Source: Cruorifilaria tuberocauda (taxonomy: Eukaryota > Nematoda > Chromadorea > Rhabditida > Onchocercidae). Taken from it: 64,000 bases of DNA. The notes beneath the pieces are model-generated. The model saw nothing but the letters and a program-made list of their open reading frames with translations, did no database searches and was not told the origin of the DNA. This document shows, piece after piece, positions 1 through 14,990 of this stretch. How positions within the stretch are numbered: the first letter of the stretch is position 1; every line of letters starts with the position of its first letter. A program made the position numbers and the translations under genes. The stretch spans positions 1-64,000 of the forward strand of contig JABVXU010000251.1 in the NCBI GenBank assembly GCA_013365365.1, given 5' to 3'.

Positions 1-38
<38 letters not shown>

Positions 39-40
39 GG

Positions 41-74
<34 letters not shown>

Positions 75-91
75 GGTGTTGTTGTTGGTAT
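1..91. repeat. (TTG)n trinucleotide microsatellite
   Basis: An almost uninterrupted run of TTG units opens the window, with GTG/GTA interruptions towards its right end. It is cut by the window edge, so its full length is unknown. The same motif read on the other strand (CAA/ACA) recurs inside the LSM12 first exon near 21.38-21.47 kb. Confidence 0.95.
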
Positions 92-1868
92 TGTTGATAA
101 TGATGATAATGTAAATAAAAATAGGTCATGAAAGAATTTTCAACACATTTATATTCCTTTTATTTTTATTTTTATCTTACCAAAATGATCTTTGTACATT
201 TGTTTGTTTACGGTGATTTTTTGACTTCCATTTGGAACATTTTCCTGAAATAAATATCGGGTCAACTTGTTTGTACATGTTACTGTTAACTACTATCATA
301 AACGCTACAGTTGAGCTTCTTGTAAAACAGCAACTAAATACCGAAAAGATCAAAACGATCATATCATGGAAAGTAAAAGTAATTCAATCGATACTTTTTA
401 ATATCGTTTGATAAGATAACGATTTCCTGAAAAAAAAATTTTTTTATATCGCATTTGAATAATTTAAATGTGTCGTGCGTATGTGGGTGTGTTTTTTTTT
501 TTTGAAATTAATTTTCTCCAAATTATTTTATTTTTTGATATTTTAGAATAATTTTAATTTATTGTTAAATTATTATTTTATTATAATTCTAAGCAAAGTA
601 ATTCAATTTCCTGAATAAGAAAAAACTATCGCCGGAAAATCTTTTTTAGGATGTCTTGACGCATCGAAAAAAACAATTTATGTTTGAAAAAAGATATCAT
701 GATCGGATTACATCAATATCATTTTTATTGCTACTTATTATTATTAGTATTAATATTATTATTAATATCATTATTATTATTATTGTTATTATTATTATTA
801 GTTCGGCTATTATCATTATCAGCCTTATTATCATTATCGTTATTATTATTATTACCATTATTATTAATTACTTATCATTATTATTATTTATTGGTTATTA
901 TTATTACTACTAATTTCTATTCCATTAATTATTATTGGAATAGTTTTCTATCTAAAAATCGTCAATTTTTTCTTTTCAATAGTCATACATTTTCCACCTG
1001 AAAACTTCAAATTTCAATTTTAATTTGCTGTACATATTGATGATGTAAAATTCATAAAACTATTATCACTAAACTTAAATGATATCATAAATTATACTAA
1101 TTATACTTATTATCAATTTTATCGAAATCAAAGTTATAGAGAATAAAATGAAATTTCATTTATTCGGCAATATTTCAGTGTTAATAAAATATCAGCGAGA
1201 GATATTCGAATTTTTTCAATGAGAATTAAATTTCGAACACTAAAATCGTTCACGTTAAAATGGTCAATTAAAATTTGCACATTTTTAATTCAAATGTTGA
1301 AAATATCGGATGTGTAATCTGGAATGAATCATTAGATCGTCCTCGTTCTTTTAGTATTTTAATGAATTTCTCCAAACTTGTTTATTTATCAGGATGATTT
1401 GAATTGAAAAAAAAAAATTAGGCTCTCATTTTCTTCTCTCTTCCATTTTCGGTAACTTTTCCTTTTTCGCTGATTTACCTTGCTAACTTACCTGTCATTT
1501 TCCACATCCTCTCATACATTTGTTGTTATTAAATTTATTTTTTCACAATGTTGAAATGATTAATAATTCATTTTATTATTAAAATGTTAAATTATTAAAA
1601 TTCATAGGCTCTAATATTAATTATGAATAAAGTTATCATTGTGATTACTATCAGAATTATTCTCTATAATTTCTGCTAGTTCCATTTTTATCACCTATAA
1701 TTGATATCATTGACATATTATCATAATTGAACTTTCATTTGTCATTATCCATTCCGTTTGCTTTCTTTTAAATTTAATTTGTCAATTGATAAACTTTTTA
1801 TTCGTTTCGAATTTATTTAATTGAAATACTTTTAAGTATTTTTTTAGGGAATAGTTTTAAAGAGGAAG
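92..1868. other. Non-coding flank upstream of the cuticlin gene
   Basis: Very AT-rich DNA without a convincing exon on either strand. It holds a long ATT/TTA/ATC microsatellite (about 724-905) whose apparent open frames are low-complexity Ile/Leu runs and not genes. The last 25 bases contain a TTTTTTAG acceptor (ending near 1847) just before the ATG of the next gene, the spacing expected of a trans-splice site. Confidence 0.7.
724..905. repeat. (TTA/ATT)n microsatellite
   Basis: About 180 bases made almost only of ATT, ATC and GTT trinucleotides. All forward frames translate to homopolymer-like Ile/Leu/Tyr runs, so the overlapping open frames are artefacts of the repeat. Confidence 0.9.
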
Positions 1869-4800
1869 ATGTTATTTGTAACTGATGATACGGTTATATC
1901 ACTGATATTAATCACTGCAACAGTGGTGATAACAGCGATTAATTATGAAGAGAACGATTTAGCTAAAGGTAATCGTTTTGAATAGCAATTTAAAATACTA
2001 TCGAAGCTTGTTACAGTATTACAGTATAGAGGTTATTTTGTAGATTTCCACAGTCATGCACTTCCTAAAATACAAATAATATTACTACTGATTAATATCG
2101 TTAGAAACAATATCTGTAGAAAAAGAAGTATTCAATTTAATCACTTACAGATTAGACTATAAATTGATTATGGATTACTGATATTGATATTGATACTGTA
2201 TTTCAGTATGTCGACCGTTGGATCGACAAATGGATTTATTATTCATTTTGGATGGTTCTGGTAGCGTTAGTGGTAGTACTTTTGCAACACAAATGAATAT
2301 GCTTAATAAGTTTGTGATTGAAATTATGACTTTCCAATTATTTATAAGAGACTAAATTTTTTTTTATTTTAATTACTTAAACAGCTAAGATAATTTTACT
2401 CTGTTAAAAAGTAAATTATATTTCAGGATAGTTGATATGATCGAAATTGGTCCGAAGAATACACAAATTGCTGTAATGCAATATTCATCTTATACACGAG
2501 TGGAATTTAATTTCAGTGCTAATCCAGTTAGTTGCTATTTCAAAAGTCTTCCAAAATTTTCGATTGTAATTCAAAAATAGAAAAATGCGAATGGATGTTA
2601 GGAAATTAGCAAAATCTGAGATTTTTCCGGGATTTTTTCAAAACTAAATTCCCACAAAAATAAAAACGAATAACAAAATTAAAGGATTTGATCACAATAA
2701 AATGATTACTTCAGGATAATATAATTAAAATTAACGAGAAAATCACAGTTAACGATTTTTTCTTTGTTTTAACTAAATTAAAATATTTTAATTTTGGTGA
2801 TGGATACTGTAACTGTTAATACAGATACTGTGGCAGTTAGATAACTTAACAGTTAATATAGTACCGTAACATAACGGATACTGTAGCAGTTATTGCAGAT
2901 ACTCTAACAGTTCTTATTCCTAGAGAAGAATAGGATAGTTTTTTATTGAAATACTTTTAAAATGAATCAATCTGTTTCAAGCATTTTCCATTTGACAAAT
3001 ATTTCAATCATTCGAAAGATTTCCATCATTCAAAAATAATTTACGATCACGTTTACTGAAAGGTTCAATGCTAGGAGCTATTCGAATTTTTATTTTGATC
3101 TGAATTAAACTATTTAAAATTTGACATGAAAAATTTTATTATTTGCTCGCTTTATCAAAATAAATACCATAATGAATAACTTCAACTTATCAGCTAGTTA
3201 TCAGTTTATCAGTTTTGGAAATTTTAGCAATTCTTACACTTTCGAGAAAAAATTACAGTATATGAATTCTTCTGAAGTTAAATTTTTTCAAATTGTTAAT
3301 ACTTGAAATCCTTGAATAATTCAAATTCCTCAAAAAAAAATTTATTAAAATGTTCTTCAAAAAATTAAAAAAACTTTTCAGAATAAGGAAGCACTGCGTA
3401 CTTCACTTCACAAAATTCGACACATTTCGGGAACAACAAAAACCGGCAAAGCATTAGATAAAGCACTTCATATTTTCCGTCACAGTAGCAATTCTGGAGC
3501 ACGATTAAATCAGGACGATGTAGCACAGGTTTTCAAATTTCACCCATTTCCTAATTAATTAATTTTAAAATTTCAATTTTTAAATCGAAATTTCTATAAT
3601 TAGAAATACTCTTTCATGTTAGATTCAATATTGTTTTGAAAAAAGCAATTTAAATAAATATTTGAATATTTCAAGTGAGCAAACAATTTTGAGAAATTCG
3701 TTAACAAAATTATCATTGATAATTTATCATAAAATAAAAAGTATTTTCTGACACGATACTTTTCTATTATCAATTTAGAAATTAAAAAATTTAGAAAAAT
3801 TTTTAGGTGGCTGTAATTGTTACCGATGGTCATTCACATGATGATCCAATACCGGCTGCTATTCGACTTCGTCATGCCGGTGATTATCACTAGATTTTTA
3901 TTCGTTTTTAAAAATGAAATTCTATTCTTAAAAAAGAAAGATTTTAAGGTTTTGAAATAAAACTTGAAATTAAAATGCAAATTTAAATTCCTTGTAATTT
4001 AGGTTTGATATTATTTCTTCATACAGGTGTTCAAATACTTGCACTTGGTATCGGTGCGCATATTAATATGGGTGAATTGGTGGAAATTACCGGTGATGAG
4101 AATCTCGCATTCCAAAATCTCACATCACAAATTTCTCTCGATCAATTCGTTCAACAATTCAAAAAAATTGCTATTGGCGAGCACTGTGACTTTTCTCGTG
4201 GTAAAGACTACATTTAATAATTTCCATTGAAATTTGAAATTTGAAATTTGATATGATTGTGAAATTGACAAAACTTTATGCAAATTAATCATTTTGTTGA
4301 TAAAAAGTAAGTATTGATTAAATTAACTACTCAAAATACTAAAAAAATTATTGAAGGTGATAATTAAAAAATTTGAAATTATCAAAATTAAAATAAAAGA
4401 GATTCTATATAGGCCCATTTGGAGCTGAAATAAATTGTCATAGTGATTCGGTAGAGATTATTGTTTCAACGGTGAATCCATTTTACGGACATCTTTACGT
4501 ACCTGGCCAATTTCATCATCCGGAATGTACGGCTACCGCACGAAATTCATCTTTTAAAGAAATTCGTCTTTCAATGGATCTCACCTCGTGCAAAATTCAG
4601 AAACAAATGATGAAGGTAAGATTAATTTAGAGCATTTCTTCTCTTTACTTTATTAAAGTATTATCGTTATCACATACATGAGTTTCGTTTATGTAAATAC
4701 TTTTAACTTACTAGTATTAATTACTATACTTAACTAGCCTATCATATAACTCTTGTAAATACTTTTAACTTACTAGTATTAATTATTATATTTAACTTGC

Positions 4801-7800
4801 TTATCCTATATTACTTTCAAATGGAACACTCTTACTAATATTTTCATCGATCGAAGAATTGAGTTTTTATTGTCTTACTTTGTATATTTATTGTCTTTTA
4901 TTATCACGTAAATGAAAATGAAATGTTTATTTATTAATGCTAGAAATAGTTTTATAATAGTTATACTTTCTTCATATTCATTTCAGCACTTACTTATCTT
5001 TCGATGATATTTCAGCAAAATCATATTGGTATACTTTTCGAGACAAATGTTGTGTTGAAATTTCATCCATTATATAATACAAAAGCAGATAAGGTTTTCA
5101 AGGTGCAATGTTTTTATCCTGAAAAAGCACAAAATTTGCAGAGAAAATATGTGGACAATCGAATGGCTAATAGTGATAAGTAATATAATAATAATAATAA
5201 TAAAATTTAATGATAAGCATTATAATAATGATAAAATTTAGTGATAAGCATTATAATAATAATAAAATTTAGTGATAAGCATTATAATAATAATAAAATT
5301 TAGTGATAAGTGATGAACAATAGAAAAATATGTAATACTTTATTTCATCTAGTGATATTAATTATTCGAGAGTTAAGGTTTTTGTTTTTTTTTTCTTAGC
5401 TTATTTCTATATATCATTGAACTTTATATATCATTTAAGTTTTTACTTATTTAACTTTGTATATCACTTGAGTTTTTACTTATTTAACTTTGTGTATCAC
5501 TTGAGTTTTTACTTATATAGGCTATATTTAAGTTATTTAAGCTTATCCATTTACTTTTTATTTGAAATTGTTTTACAGGAATGAATTGAAAATGCCCTGT
5601 TCCTACAAAATGATATCAAATTCACAAAAAAGTGATAAATGTAAATTGGAAGATGTACGTGTCGGAGATCAAATCATTCATTTATGGGAATGTGATAAAG
5701 GTATGAAGTAATTTAATTACTTGTTATTTTCTAAGTGATTTAAGTTAAAGTTTAAAAGAAGACGAAAAATATTTAGTAGAATTCAATCACTTTGCAGGTT
5801 ATCATTTTAAAAATTCCTACTACGTGACCTTGAACTTTTTTCTAGACGTAAAAAAGGTTATGTGAACTTTATTATTTAAAACTGTCAAGATTAAAGGTAA
5901 AAAAAGAAAAAAGAATTAGATGTAAAAAGAAAGAGAAGCAATACAAGTATAACAAAAATTAAATTATTTTAATGAAATTAATTATAAATTCGATATAATA
6001 CGATGCAAAACGTTTTTTTAAGGGGTAATTTGGGGAAATAATATTATAAAGATTTATTCGTTGGAAGATTTAATGATAATGATAATGATAATGATAACGA
6101 TAATTAATATGACAGAATGAATTTCTTTATTGTTGATAATTGATGAGGAATTGATTAAATCAACTTTTGGAGATTTTTTTTCCATAATGGAGAAACCTCA
6201 TTCCCGATATATGGTAGATCTGATTAGCAAACAGTAAATGAACAGTACGAATATCCTTGCAGTATACAAATAAACCAATCTTCTAGATATACAATCGATA
6301 AGATCAGGATAATGTGATAATATCTAAACGTAGAGGAGATGATACGATCATATCGATATAATCAGTAGTAGTTAATAGATTATATCATTTTGAAAAAGGA
6401 TGATGAAGAAAAGAGAGGAATTATTTAATGTACGATATCAGTAATGATACAAAAAAATATCACTGTAACTAATTTTCAAAGATTTTTTAATAGATAAAAA
6501 AATTGAACTTTGACCTTAAATTAAAAGGGTTTTGATGAAATTCAATACAACAGATAGGAGAAATGAATGAAAGGGATTGCATGGTATTCCATATGCTAAT
6601 CATCAAATCAACTGCCAGCACCGTTCTCGATGTGCCACCTTGCAGATTCCTTCGATACTTATCAATCGATGCTTGTTCATACCTGTATTATCATCGATTT
6701 GACCAGTGGTGTTAACAGGACAATCATTGATTCAACTGGGTAAATTACTTTCAATAAAATATTCAATCACAAATAAATAGTATTGTAATTACTACTACTG
6801 TATAGATGTGCGATTGATAATTCCGTAATGGAATCACCGGAATATGCAGAATCATTATCAGTATTTGCTAACGGAAAAGCAGTGAAATTTCCGGATAGTT
6901 CAATGATTAAAATGCAATGTCATTTACGATTTTGTGATCGTTTATTGGGTGAATGTGATACTATTTTGGTATGATTTCATTGTGATAACTTTTTTCTTAT
7001 CACTGAAAAAGAGTGATAACAAATTGAAATTTGCACTATTATCACTTCATCGTTTTTCTAGTAATCATAGAATTCTCAATTTTATCTTATCACTTTAAAT
7101 TATCAATTTCAATAATCTTGATAGCAATCATTATAAATCTTCGATAAGATTTACAGAGCTTAAAAGCGATCAGAGTGTTTTAAAGAAGTTTAATTTAGAT
7201 TTAGAAAAAAGTTTAATTTGAAAAATTTAATTTACTGTGATAATTAATAGCAATATCTTATGTTGCTATTTACCATCATAGTATCTTTTGTTATCATAAT
7301 AAGTTAAACAAAATAAATTAAGTATTGGAGCAGTTTTGGGTTATTTGAAATTGAATTCAATGTATGTGATATTTTTTATTGCAGATTTTAAATAGAAATT
7401 ATTGAAATTACTATTTGTTAAATTACCATAAATAAAGATTTAATTTTTAAGAGATAAAATAAAGATAAAGATACAATATAATTATTAAATTAAGTTATTA
7501 TGTAAAATAAATTAAATTTAATTAGGAGAGTCAAATTATTGAAAATTTCAAGTTCGATTTAAATTACAATCAATGTCTGATTATTTTTATCAAAAAGCTG
7601 ATAAATTGTAAAATTTTCAGCCTCCTCGTTGTCGTAGAAATCGTCGTTCAGCCGAAAAAATTAATGAAAGTATCAAATTTATGAATGGATCGTTAAAAGT
7701 AAGATAATTTTCAAACTAAGATAATTTAAAGTTTAAATTTAACTTTAAAATTTATCCTCTTTCATTAGAAAGTTCATTTTTAACAATTCAAATGTATTTT

Positions 7801-8024
7801 ATCAAATTTTATTTTTATCTCTATTCTTCATAATTTAGGAAATGAATCGATCATGGAATTTTATCAGTTCCATTGATGGTAGTGACTATGATGATGATGA
7901 TGAATACGTGGAAGAAGTTACGGAAACGATCACGTCTACTGTAGCAACAACAATAGCTATACCGTTACTAACTTTTCATCCAACACGATCAGAGAAATGT
8001 TTGTACTTTAATTCTTATTGTTAA
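1869..8024 (+). CDS. cut-6: vWA-ZP domain cuticlin (CUT-6-like)
   Basis: Exons: 1869-1968, 2207-2309, 2427-2526, 3382-3528, 3807-3879, 4027-4200, 4413-4615, 5016-5179, 5579-5700, 6619-6739, 6806-6968, 7621-7698, 7839-8024; 577 residues if the last exon runs to its stop. Seen: a hydrophobic N-terminus like a signal peptide (about residues 9-25). A von Willebrand A domain follows, with the MIDAS motif DGSGS, a later VTDGH strand end and the HISGTTKTGKAL segment. Then comes a Cys-rich zona pellucida (ZP) module, including the YQSMLVHTC segment, and a basic furin-type site CRRNRRS (near 7630). Known: nematode cuticlins polymerise through ZP domains into the extracellular cuticle, and vWA plus ZP is the arrangement I associate with C. 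elegans CUT-6. Inferred: a secreted, processed cuticle protein of the hypodermis. No C-terminal membrane helix is visible, which is unusual for a ZP protein; the tail after the furin site is acidic (DYDDDDEYVEE). The last splice could instead join the next gene. Confidence 0.75.
4692..4816. repeat. Tandem duplication, unit about 62 bases, two copies
   Basis: The segment beginning GTAAATACTTTTAACTTACT at 4692 is repeated from 4754 with few differences. It lies in the cuticlin intron between the exons ending at 4615 and starting at 5016. Confidence 0.8.
5170..5310. repeat. 31-base tandem repeat starting at a splice donor
   Basis: Four imperfect copies of a roughly 31-base unit (TAGTGATAAGCATTATAATA plus an ATAATAAAATT tail). 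The first unit includes the last coding bases and the GT donor of the cuticlin exon ending at 5179, so the array repeats the exon edge (GTGATAAG). Confidence 0.8.
5407..5520. repeat. About 33-base tandem repeat, three copies
   Basis: Copies share the core ATCACTTGAGTTTTTACTTA followed by TTTAACTTTGT. They sit in the same cuticlin intron as the 31-base array. Confidence 0.75.
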
Positions 8025-8147
8025 CGTTTAAAACTCTTTAACATGAAATCCCAAATATTAAAATTTAGAAATTTTTACTTTACATATTACATGTTTGACA
8101 CTTGACCTTTTCTATTAAATTTGATAAAAATTGCAAGTGTTTAAGTA

Positions 8148-10832
8148 ATGCCATCACGTCGACGTTTAACCATCGCGGAACGTATAGCTTCATCAGGAAG
8201 TCATTCGGATAAATCATTACCGCTTTCATTAGCATCGAGCACTCTCGATGCAGCTTCTAGTCCTATGCTTAATAGTGATGAATCATTAAAACATACTAAT
8301 AGGTTGGTTTTTATTTCTTTCATTACTAAATGCAAAATAACATAGGCTGTTTCTAATGATTGTTGCGTAGTATTCGTAAATATAATACTTATCACTTATC
8401 ATTATCATATATAACATTTAAGTCGCTTATGATGTAAATACAACAATTGCGTGATTTGTAACGTAAACGTAGCATTTACGAAATTTGTATAAATCAGATT
8501 ATGAATATGAATTTTTAGCTATTTTATATTTGGAAATTATATTTCATATTTGGGAATTTTTATATTTCAGAAATTATGAGTCGTGACTTTTTTTGCTTTC
8601 GGGAGATTGCATACTGGGATGTTGAAAAGAGAGCTTATTTGATAATACAGCAATAAAGAACCTGGAGAAACTCTGGAAACCAACAGCAACCACGAATCAC
8701 AACAGTGGTCCTTTTTAGATATACTAAGGTGGAGGAGTTTTTACTAAGATGAGAATATCTGACTGATCTATGTAAATATGATGAGAGTATGGCATCGCAA
8801 CACAGCCATGATTGTCACGTCCTATCCTTATCACTGAGCAAAGATAGGGACAGAAACTATGAGGGCACCCAGATGATACACCCGACAATCCGCGGGAAAC
8901 ACTACAACAGTGACACAAATGTCTTGCATGAAATAGCACGCAAAAGAGACACAAGAGAATCATACCTTTAGTTTCTCATCATGTTTTAATCTTCATAAAG
9001 TACAAAGATTAGAAATAAACATTTATAATTGAAATCTTGTCGTGGATTTTTTTAAATTAGACTGAATTGGAGTTGGAAATTGAGATTTGTGGAGAAGGTT
9101 TCTTTGTGGACGATTTCGGGATTGGTAAGGTTGTAGCGCAGGAAGAATATAATAACAATTTATTGAGAGTAAACAGTGATAAATAACAGACCGGTAACTT
9201 GGTAAAACTTTAGAAACTATGTAAGCTGTAGAAAATGTGATGTGACTACTGAATTGATAGAGAAGCTTTAAGGAGGAGATTTAACAATATGTAGGACGGG
9301 AAACGATATTCTCATGAGATTTGTAATATGCTAATTTAATTAAATAAAGATAAGAAAGGAAATGATAGTTAGATAAAGATGAGAAATAGAAGAATTTACA
9401 TAAAATAATTTTTATAATGAGATATCTGGTGCAGATTTATAAATAATGAGTCATAGAAATAAGGATTTAAATCTATAATTAAAAATTATTTTCGAGAAAA
9501 TTCTCGACAAATCTAGCTTCGAGAAAAATTCTTGACATCATGTTACAGATTTCGTAAATGTTATGTTTACGTTACAAATCACGTAATTGTTGTATTTACG
9601 TTACAAATCATGCAAATGGAAATTCATTTTAACAAAGTTTCAGCCGATCTTCGAACAATCATCTACGTATTCTTGATTTTCCACTAGGTGGTTTGGATGT
9701 AAAAATTAATACGCAAAATGTTGCGATTGTAAACGATGAACTTTTGAAGCAACAACATCAACAAGTAATTTCATTAATTATTTTCAATTTCTATAAATTT
9801 ATTCATAGGGAGAATTTTATAAAATTTCATATAGGCAATCTAAAGTGATCAATCCTTCTATAATTTCAATTCATAATTTTATTAACAGCAGATATTAGAT
9901 ATATTAAAAACAAACTTGACAAAATAAAAACTTGAGGAATTGAAGCAATATCAAGAATAAGAGAGATATTGAAGAAATCACATTAATGATCTTCTATGAA
10001 ATACAATTAATAATGAATAGAATTAAATTAAATACCGGAAAAAATCATTGTTCATAAATAAAGTATCGAAGAAAATCGATATTCATAAATTAAGTATTAA
10101 AGAAAATCATTCTTACATGATAAATTTCGAGAGATTATAATTTTGAAACGAATAATTTTATTTAAAATGTTTTCAGGAACTAAAAGAACGACAACAAAAA
10201 GTGAAATCATTTGAGAAAAATATCTCAAAAACATCATTATTCAAAAGGCCCGTAAACATATTCAACAATGATGTTATTATTAAAAGTGCAAAAAGAGTAT
10301 TAAACCGTTTAAATCATAGCATACCTCGAATAACCGATACCGAATTCCAAGAAATCGAAAAACAAACAACGAATCGGATACGCATTGAATCCGTGGTGCT
10401 TCTTCTCTTCAATATTCTCGAGATTATCCAAAGATTCTTTTTTCTCTTGAGGATATCTCTCTATTTAATCTCAAAATTACCCGAATATTCTTTTTTTTGA
10501 AGATATCTCTCTATTCATTCAATTATATTTGAAATAATTTTTTAGATGTTTGAAAATTTTTAAATCACTTCGAATTTTAGAAAAAAAAAATACAGTATAC
10601 AGTAAATACAGAAGCTATAGTACACTTTTATTGTTATTAGAAAAGAAAGAGGAATATTTTGATTTTGACATTTTTGAATTCGATTGAAAATTGTTGGTAA
10701 ATTTAGGAATCGATAGAAGAATTAGTGGATGATATACAAGCAGTGGTACAACTTGAACAAAGAATACGAAAGACACTTCGATCTGATACAATCATTGTTG
10801 AATCACAGGTGAGCTTATCTAAATTTTACTAA
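8148..10832 (+). CDS. Unrecognised charged protein, possibly operonic with the cuticlin
   Basis: Exons: 8148-8302, 9644-9764, 10177-10395, 10707-10832; 206 residues. The joins keep one open frame, although the third exon uses an unremarkable GTGCTT donor. The protein starts MPSRRRLTIAERIASSGSHS and is Ser-rich at first. It then has the segment LRILDFPLGGLDVKI, a Gln/Lys-rich helix (QQHQQELKERQQKVK) and a final acidic helix (ESIEELVDDIQAVVQLEQRI), suggesting coiled coil. There is no signal peptide or membrane helix, so it is probably intracellular, unlike the secreted cuticlin upstream. The ATG follows a TTTAAG acceptor by two bases and lies 123 bases after the cuticlin stop, which suits a trans-spliced downstream gene in an operon. 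The same acceptor also fits, in frame, as a cis-splice from the cuticlin exon at 7996. I do not recognise the family. Confidence 0.55.
8434..9599. mobile_element. Non-autonomous DNA transposon-like element with 55-base inverted repeats
   Basis: Bases 8434-8488 and the reverse complement of 9545-9599 match at about 51 of 55 positions (both begin GTAAATACAACAATT and contain GTGATTTGTAACGTAAAC). The arms bound 1,166 bases inside the first intron of the downstream gene. The interior is less AT-rich than its surroundings from about 8580 to 8970 and holds only short open frames on both strands, with no visible transposase. A partial extra copy of the arm motif (GTTACAAATCATGCAAATG) follows the right arm. 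Known: such structures are typical of MITE-like, non-autonomous TIR elements. No target-site duplication was obvious by eye. Confidence 0.7.
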
Positions 10833-13348
10833 AAGTGAAAATTTAAAAAAAAAATCAAATTTTATAAAAATTTTCGAAAAAATGAATGTGATTTTATTTT
10901 TGAGTAATATGAATTTTATCAATATATTTAAAATTGTTTAGATTATTAATGTTCGAGATTTGGAGGTAATGAATGATCCGAACTTGAAAGAAAAATGGTG
11001 CAAGAAATGAAATAATCGATCTAAATGAGAAAAGTTTCTCGATTATATTTTTTAAATGTTGGTAAACGAGTAATAGATACACAAAATCTGTTGAAATTTT
11101 AAGAAAATAAATCTAAATTCTTTAAATTTCTATTTTCCTTTTATTCGAGTTCAATTCATTGAAATTTTTACCGATTAGGAAAAATACGGGTGAACTGGGA
11201 AAAAATCCAAAAAATGATTTTTTTTCCGAAAACAGAAAAAAATAAAAATTCAAATTTCTGGTTTTTAATCAAATGAATTTTTAATGAGATTAGCAATTTT
11301 CTAGAGCGTTTAAAATCTCCTATTCATCCTTCTTTAATGGTACATCACAGAATTATAAATTCAGTTTGAACTCAGGAAAAAATAAATTCCTATAATTTGA
11401 TATCTGATCATTTAAATCATTTTCTTGCCTATAGGGAACTTCATCTACCTCGCTAGAAATTTTATTCTATATTTTAAAAACAGAAAGACATATGATCATG
11501 CCATTAAAATATCACAGACTTATACTTACTTTTGTTATAGTATTTATTGATAGAATATAAATTATAACTCTTACGTAAGTGATGGAATGCAAGTTATAGC
11601 TCATATCATCCTTTTTGTACATAAAATGTCATTATTATACGATTTAAAAAAATTTTTTCCTTTTAATCCCACTTCTCTATAAGATTCAAACCAATTTTGC
11701 ACACATATAGACAGTAAAAAATTGAAATTATCGTAAATTCAATGTCAATATTCTGTGAAAATAAGAAGTTTAGAAATTCGCAATGTATGAAATAATATCG
11801 CCAAACAGATGGCACAACTTTTAATTTAGAATAAATTACAAACATATGTCAAAAGCTAAGAAAAGCACATACAGTTGTAGAGAGATAATATCCATGTACA
11901 AGGAGCAAGTGTATAAAAAGAAACAGAAAAAATACGAAACCTATAAAGTTTCATAAAGTAAATATCGAAGATATTATAACATTATAATAAAATATAAAAT
12001 AGTATTAAATTCACGAAGTAAAATTCTTCTAAAAAACAGAAAAATCCCTATTGAGAATATTATGATCAACAAAAACGAATACCCATTATCAAAGGAATGG
12101 ATTTTTTCCTCCTGTTTATGCAAAGCAATGATTTATTGCAGAATTTGCCCGCCCAAACATCACAAGCTCTCTCTCTCTCACAATTTATGCTTTCAATAGT
12201 TTAAATTATGCCGATACCCATGATATCATCATATAAACTTCGATTAAAATAAACAAATTATACCACGACGAGGCAAGCAAGCATTAAAAAGCACTGCATA
12301 TCACATATGGCATGGAAATTAGCAAGTTAAAAAAATTAACGACTGAAAAGTCACAAAGACGATTAATAAAATAATGATCCCAGAATGTTTACTAAAAATT
12401 TTTAATATTTGAATTAATTTCAGATATAACTTTTGTCTACTTATTCATATTCTTTAACTGTTACTTATATCGCAGTATTTCATGAAAAAAAAGCAGCAAT
12501 TTGAAGACTCAGCCCTCTATATAGATCATTTTGATACTATCATTTTCTACATGCTGAGATCTTTAAAACTTACTGATAGTTAAATCTTGTATCCATCGAA
12601 TTCCTATTAACAAATAAAAAGTTTTTCTAGGTGAAAAGATATGAAATGCCAATACACTAATAGAAAGAAGAGTTTTCAACTCAAAGAACAACTAATAAAT
12701 TAGAAATAGGAGCAAAATCAAAAGCGCTGCGTAGTGAAAGATTGCATTTACACACTTCGTACTGAATAAAGCACAAATCATACGCATAGAAAATTAAGAA
12801 AAAATTTTGGAAAGAAGAAAAAAGATTACTCTCTCATTTTCAGGCGCTTTGTTTTTCTTTATTCACGTATAAATATTATGGAATGACTTTGTCATCGGCA
12901 TTAGGAACTTTAAGAACATGCTGCAACCCACACAACTATATGTATGACTCCGTAGTCTAAATGCTTCTGAAAACTTTTTCTCAAAGATTAAAATTAGAAA
13001 TTTTTTCTTGGTAGCATCAAAAAGGAGAGATTAGCTAACTTAAAATAACTTATCTTAATATAAAGTACAATCTATCTAGTCAACAAAATATCAAATAGAA
13101 ATCCCAAAATAAATATTTCAAACAGGTCCTTCCAAATACTGCAGAACGAAGCAACGTATGAAGACCGTATCGAAAATGATTAGGAAAAGTTTCAAATCCT
13201 CTAACAGAAAACTAAATTTAAAGACGAAGACTAACTCAATCAATGGTAGCAATATGATATAATGCGAAAGAAAAGTAGCATTTCTCTGATTTGAAGGAAA
13301 TTTTGAAAAATAAAACAAAATTTACTGCTCACAATAACTGTTTGCCAT
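10833..13348. other. Intergenic region between convergent genes
   Basis: About 2.5 kb of AT-rich sequence between the 3' end of the (+) gene at 10832 and the 3' end of rab-35 (-). It should contain both 3' UTRs. I see no exon with plausible splice sites, no RNA gene and no long repeat; the short open frames on the minus strand have low-complexity composition. Confidence 0.6.

Positions 13349-14990
<1,642 letters not shown>

Noticed and set aside
656..1001. Two long overlapping forward open frames rich in Ile and Leu
   Set aside because: They are translations of an ATT/TTA microsatellite and have no splice context or complexity.
8724..8971. Cys-rich minus frame and overlapping plus frame inside the inverted-repeat element
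   Set aside because: No transposase, reverse-transcriptase or other motif is visible and both frames are short; better explained as element interior.
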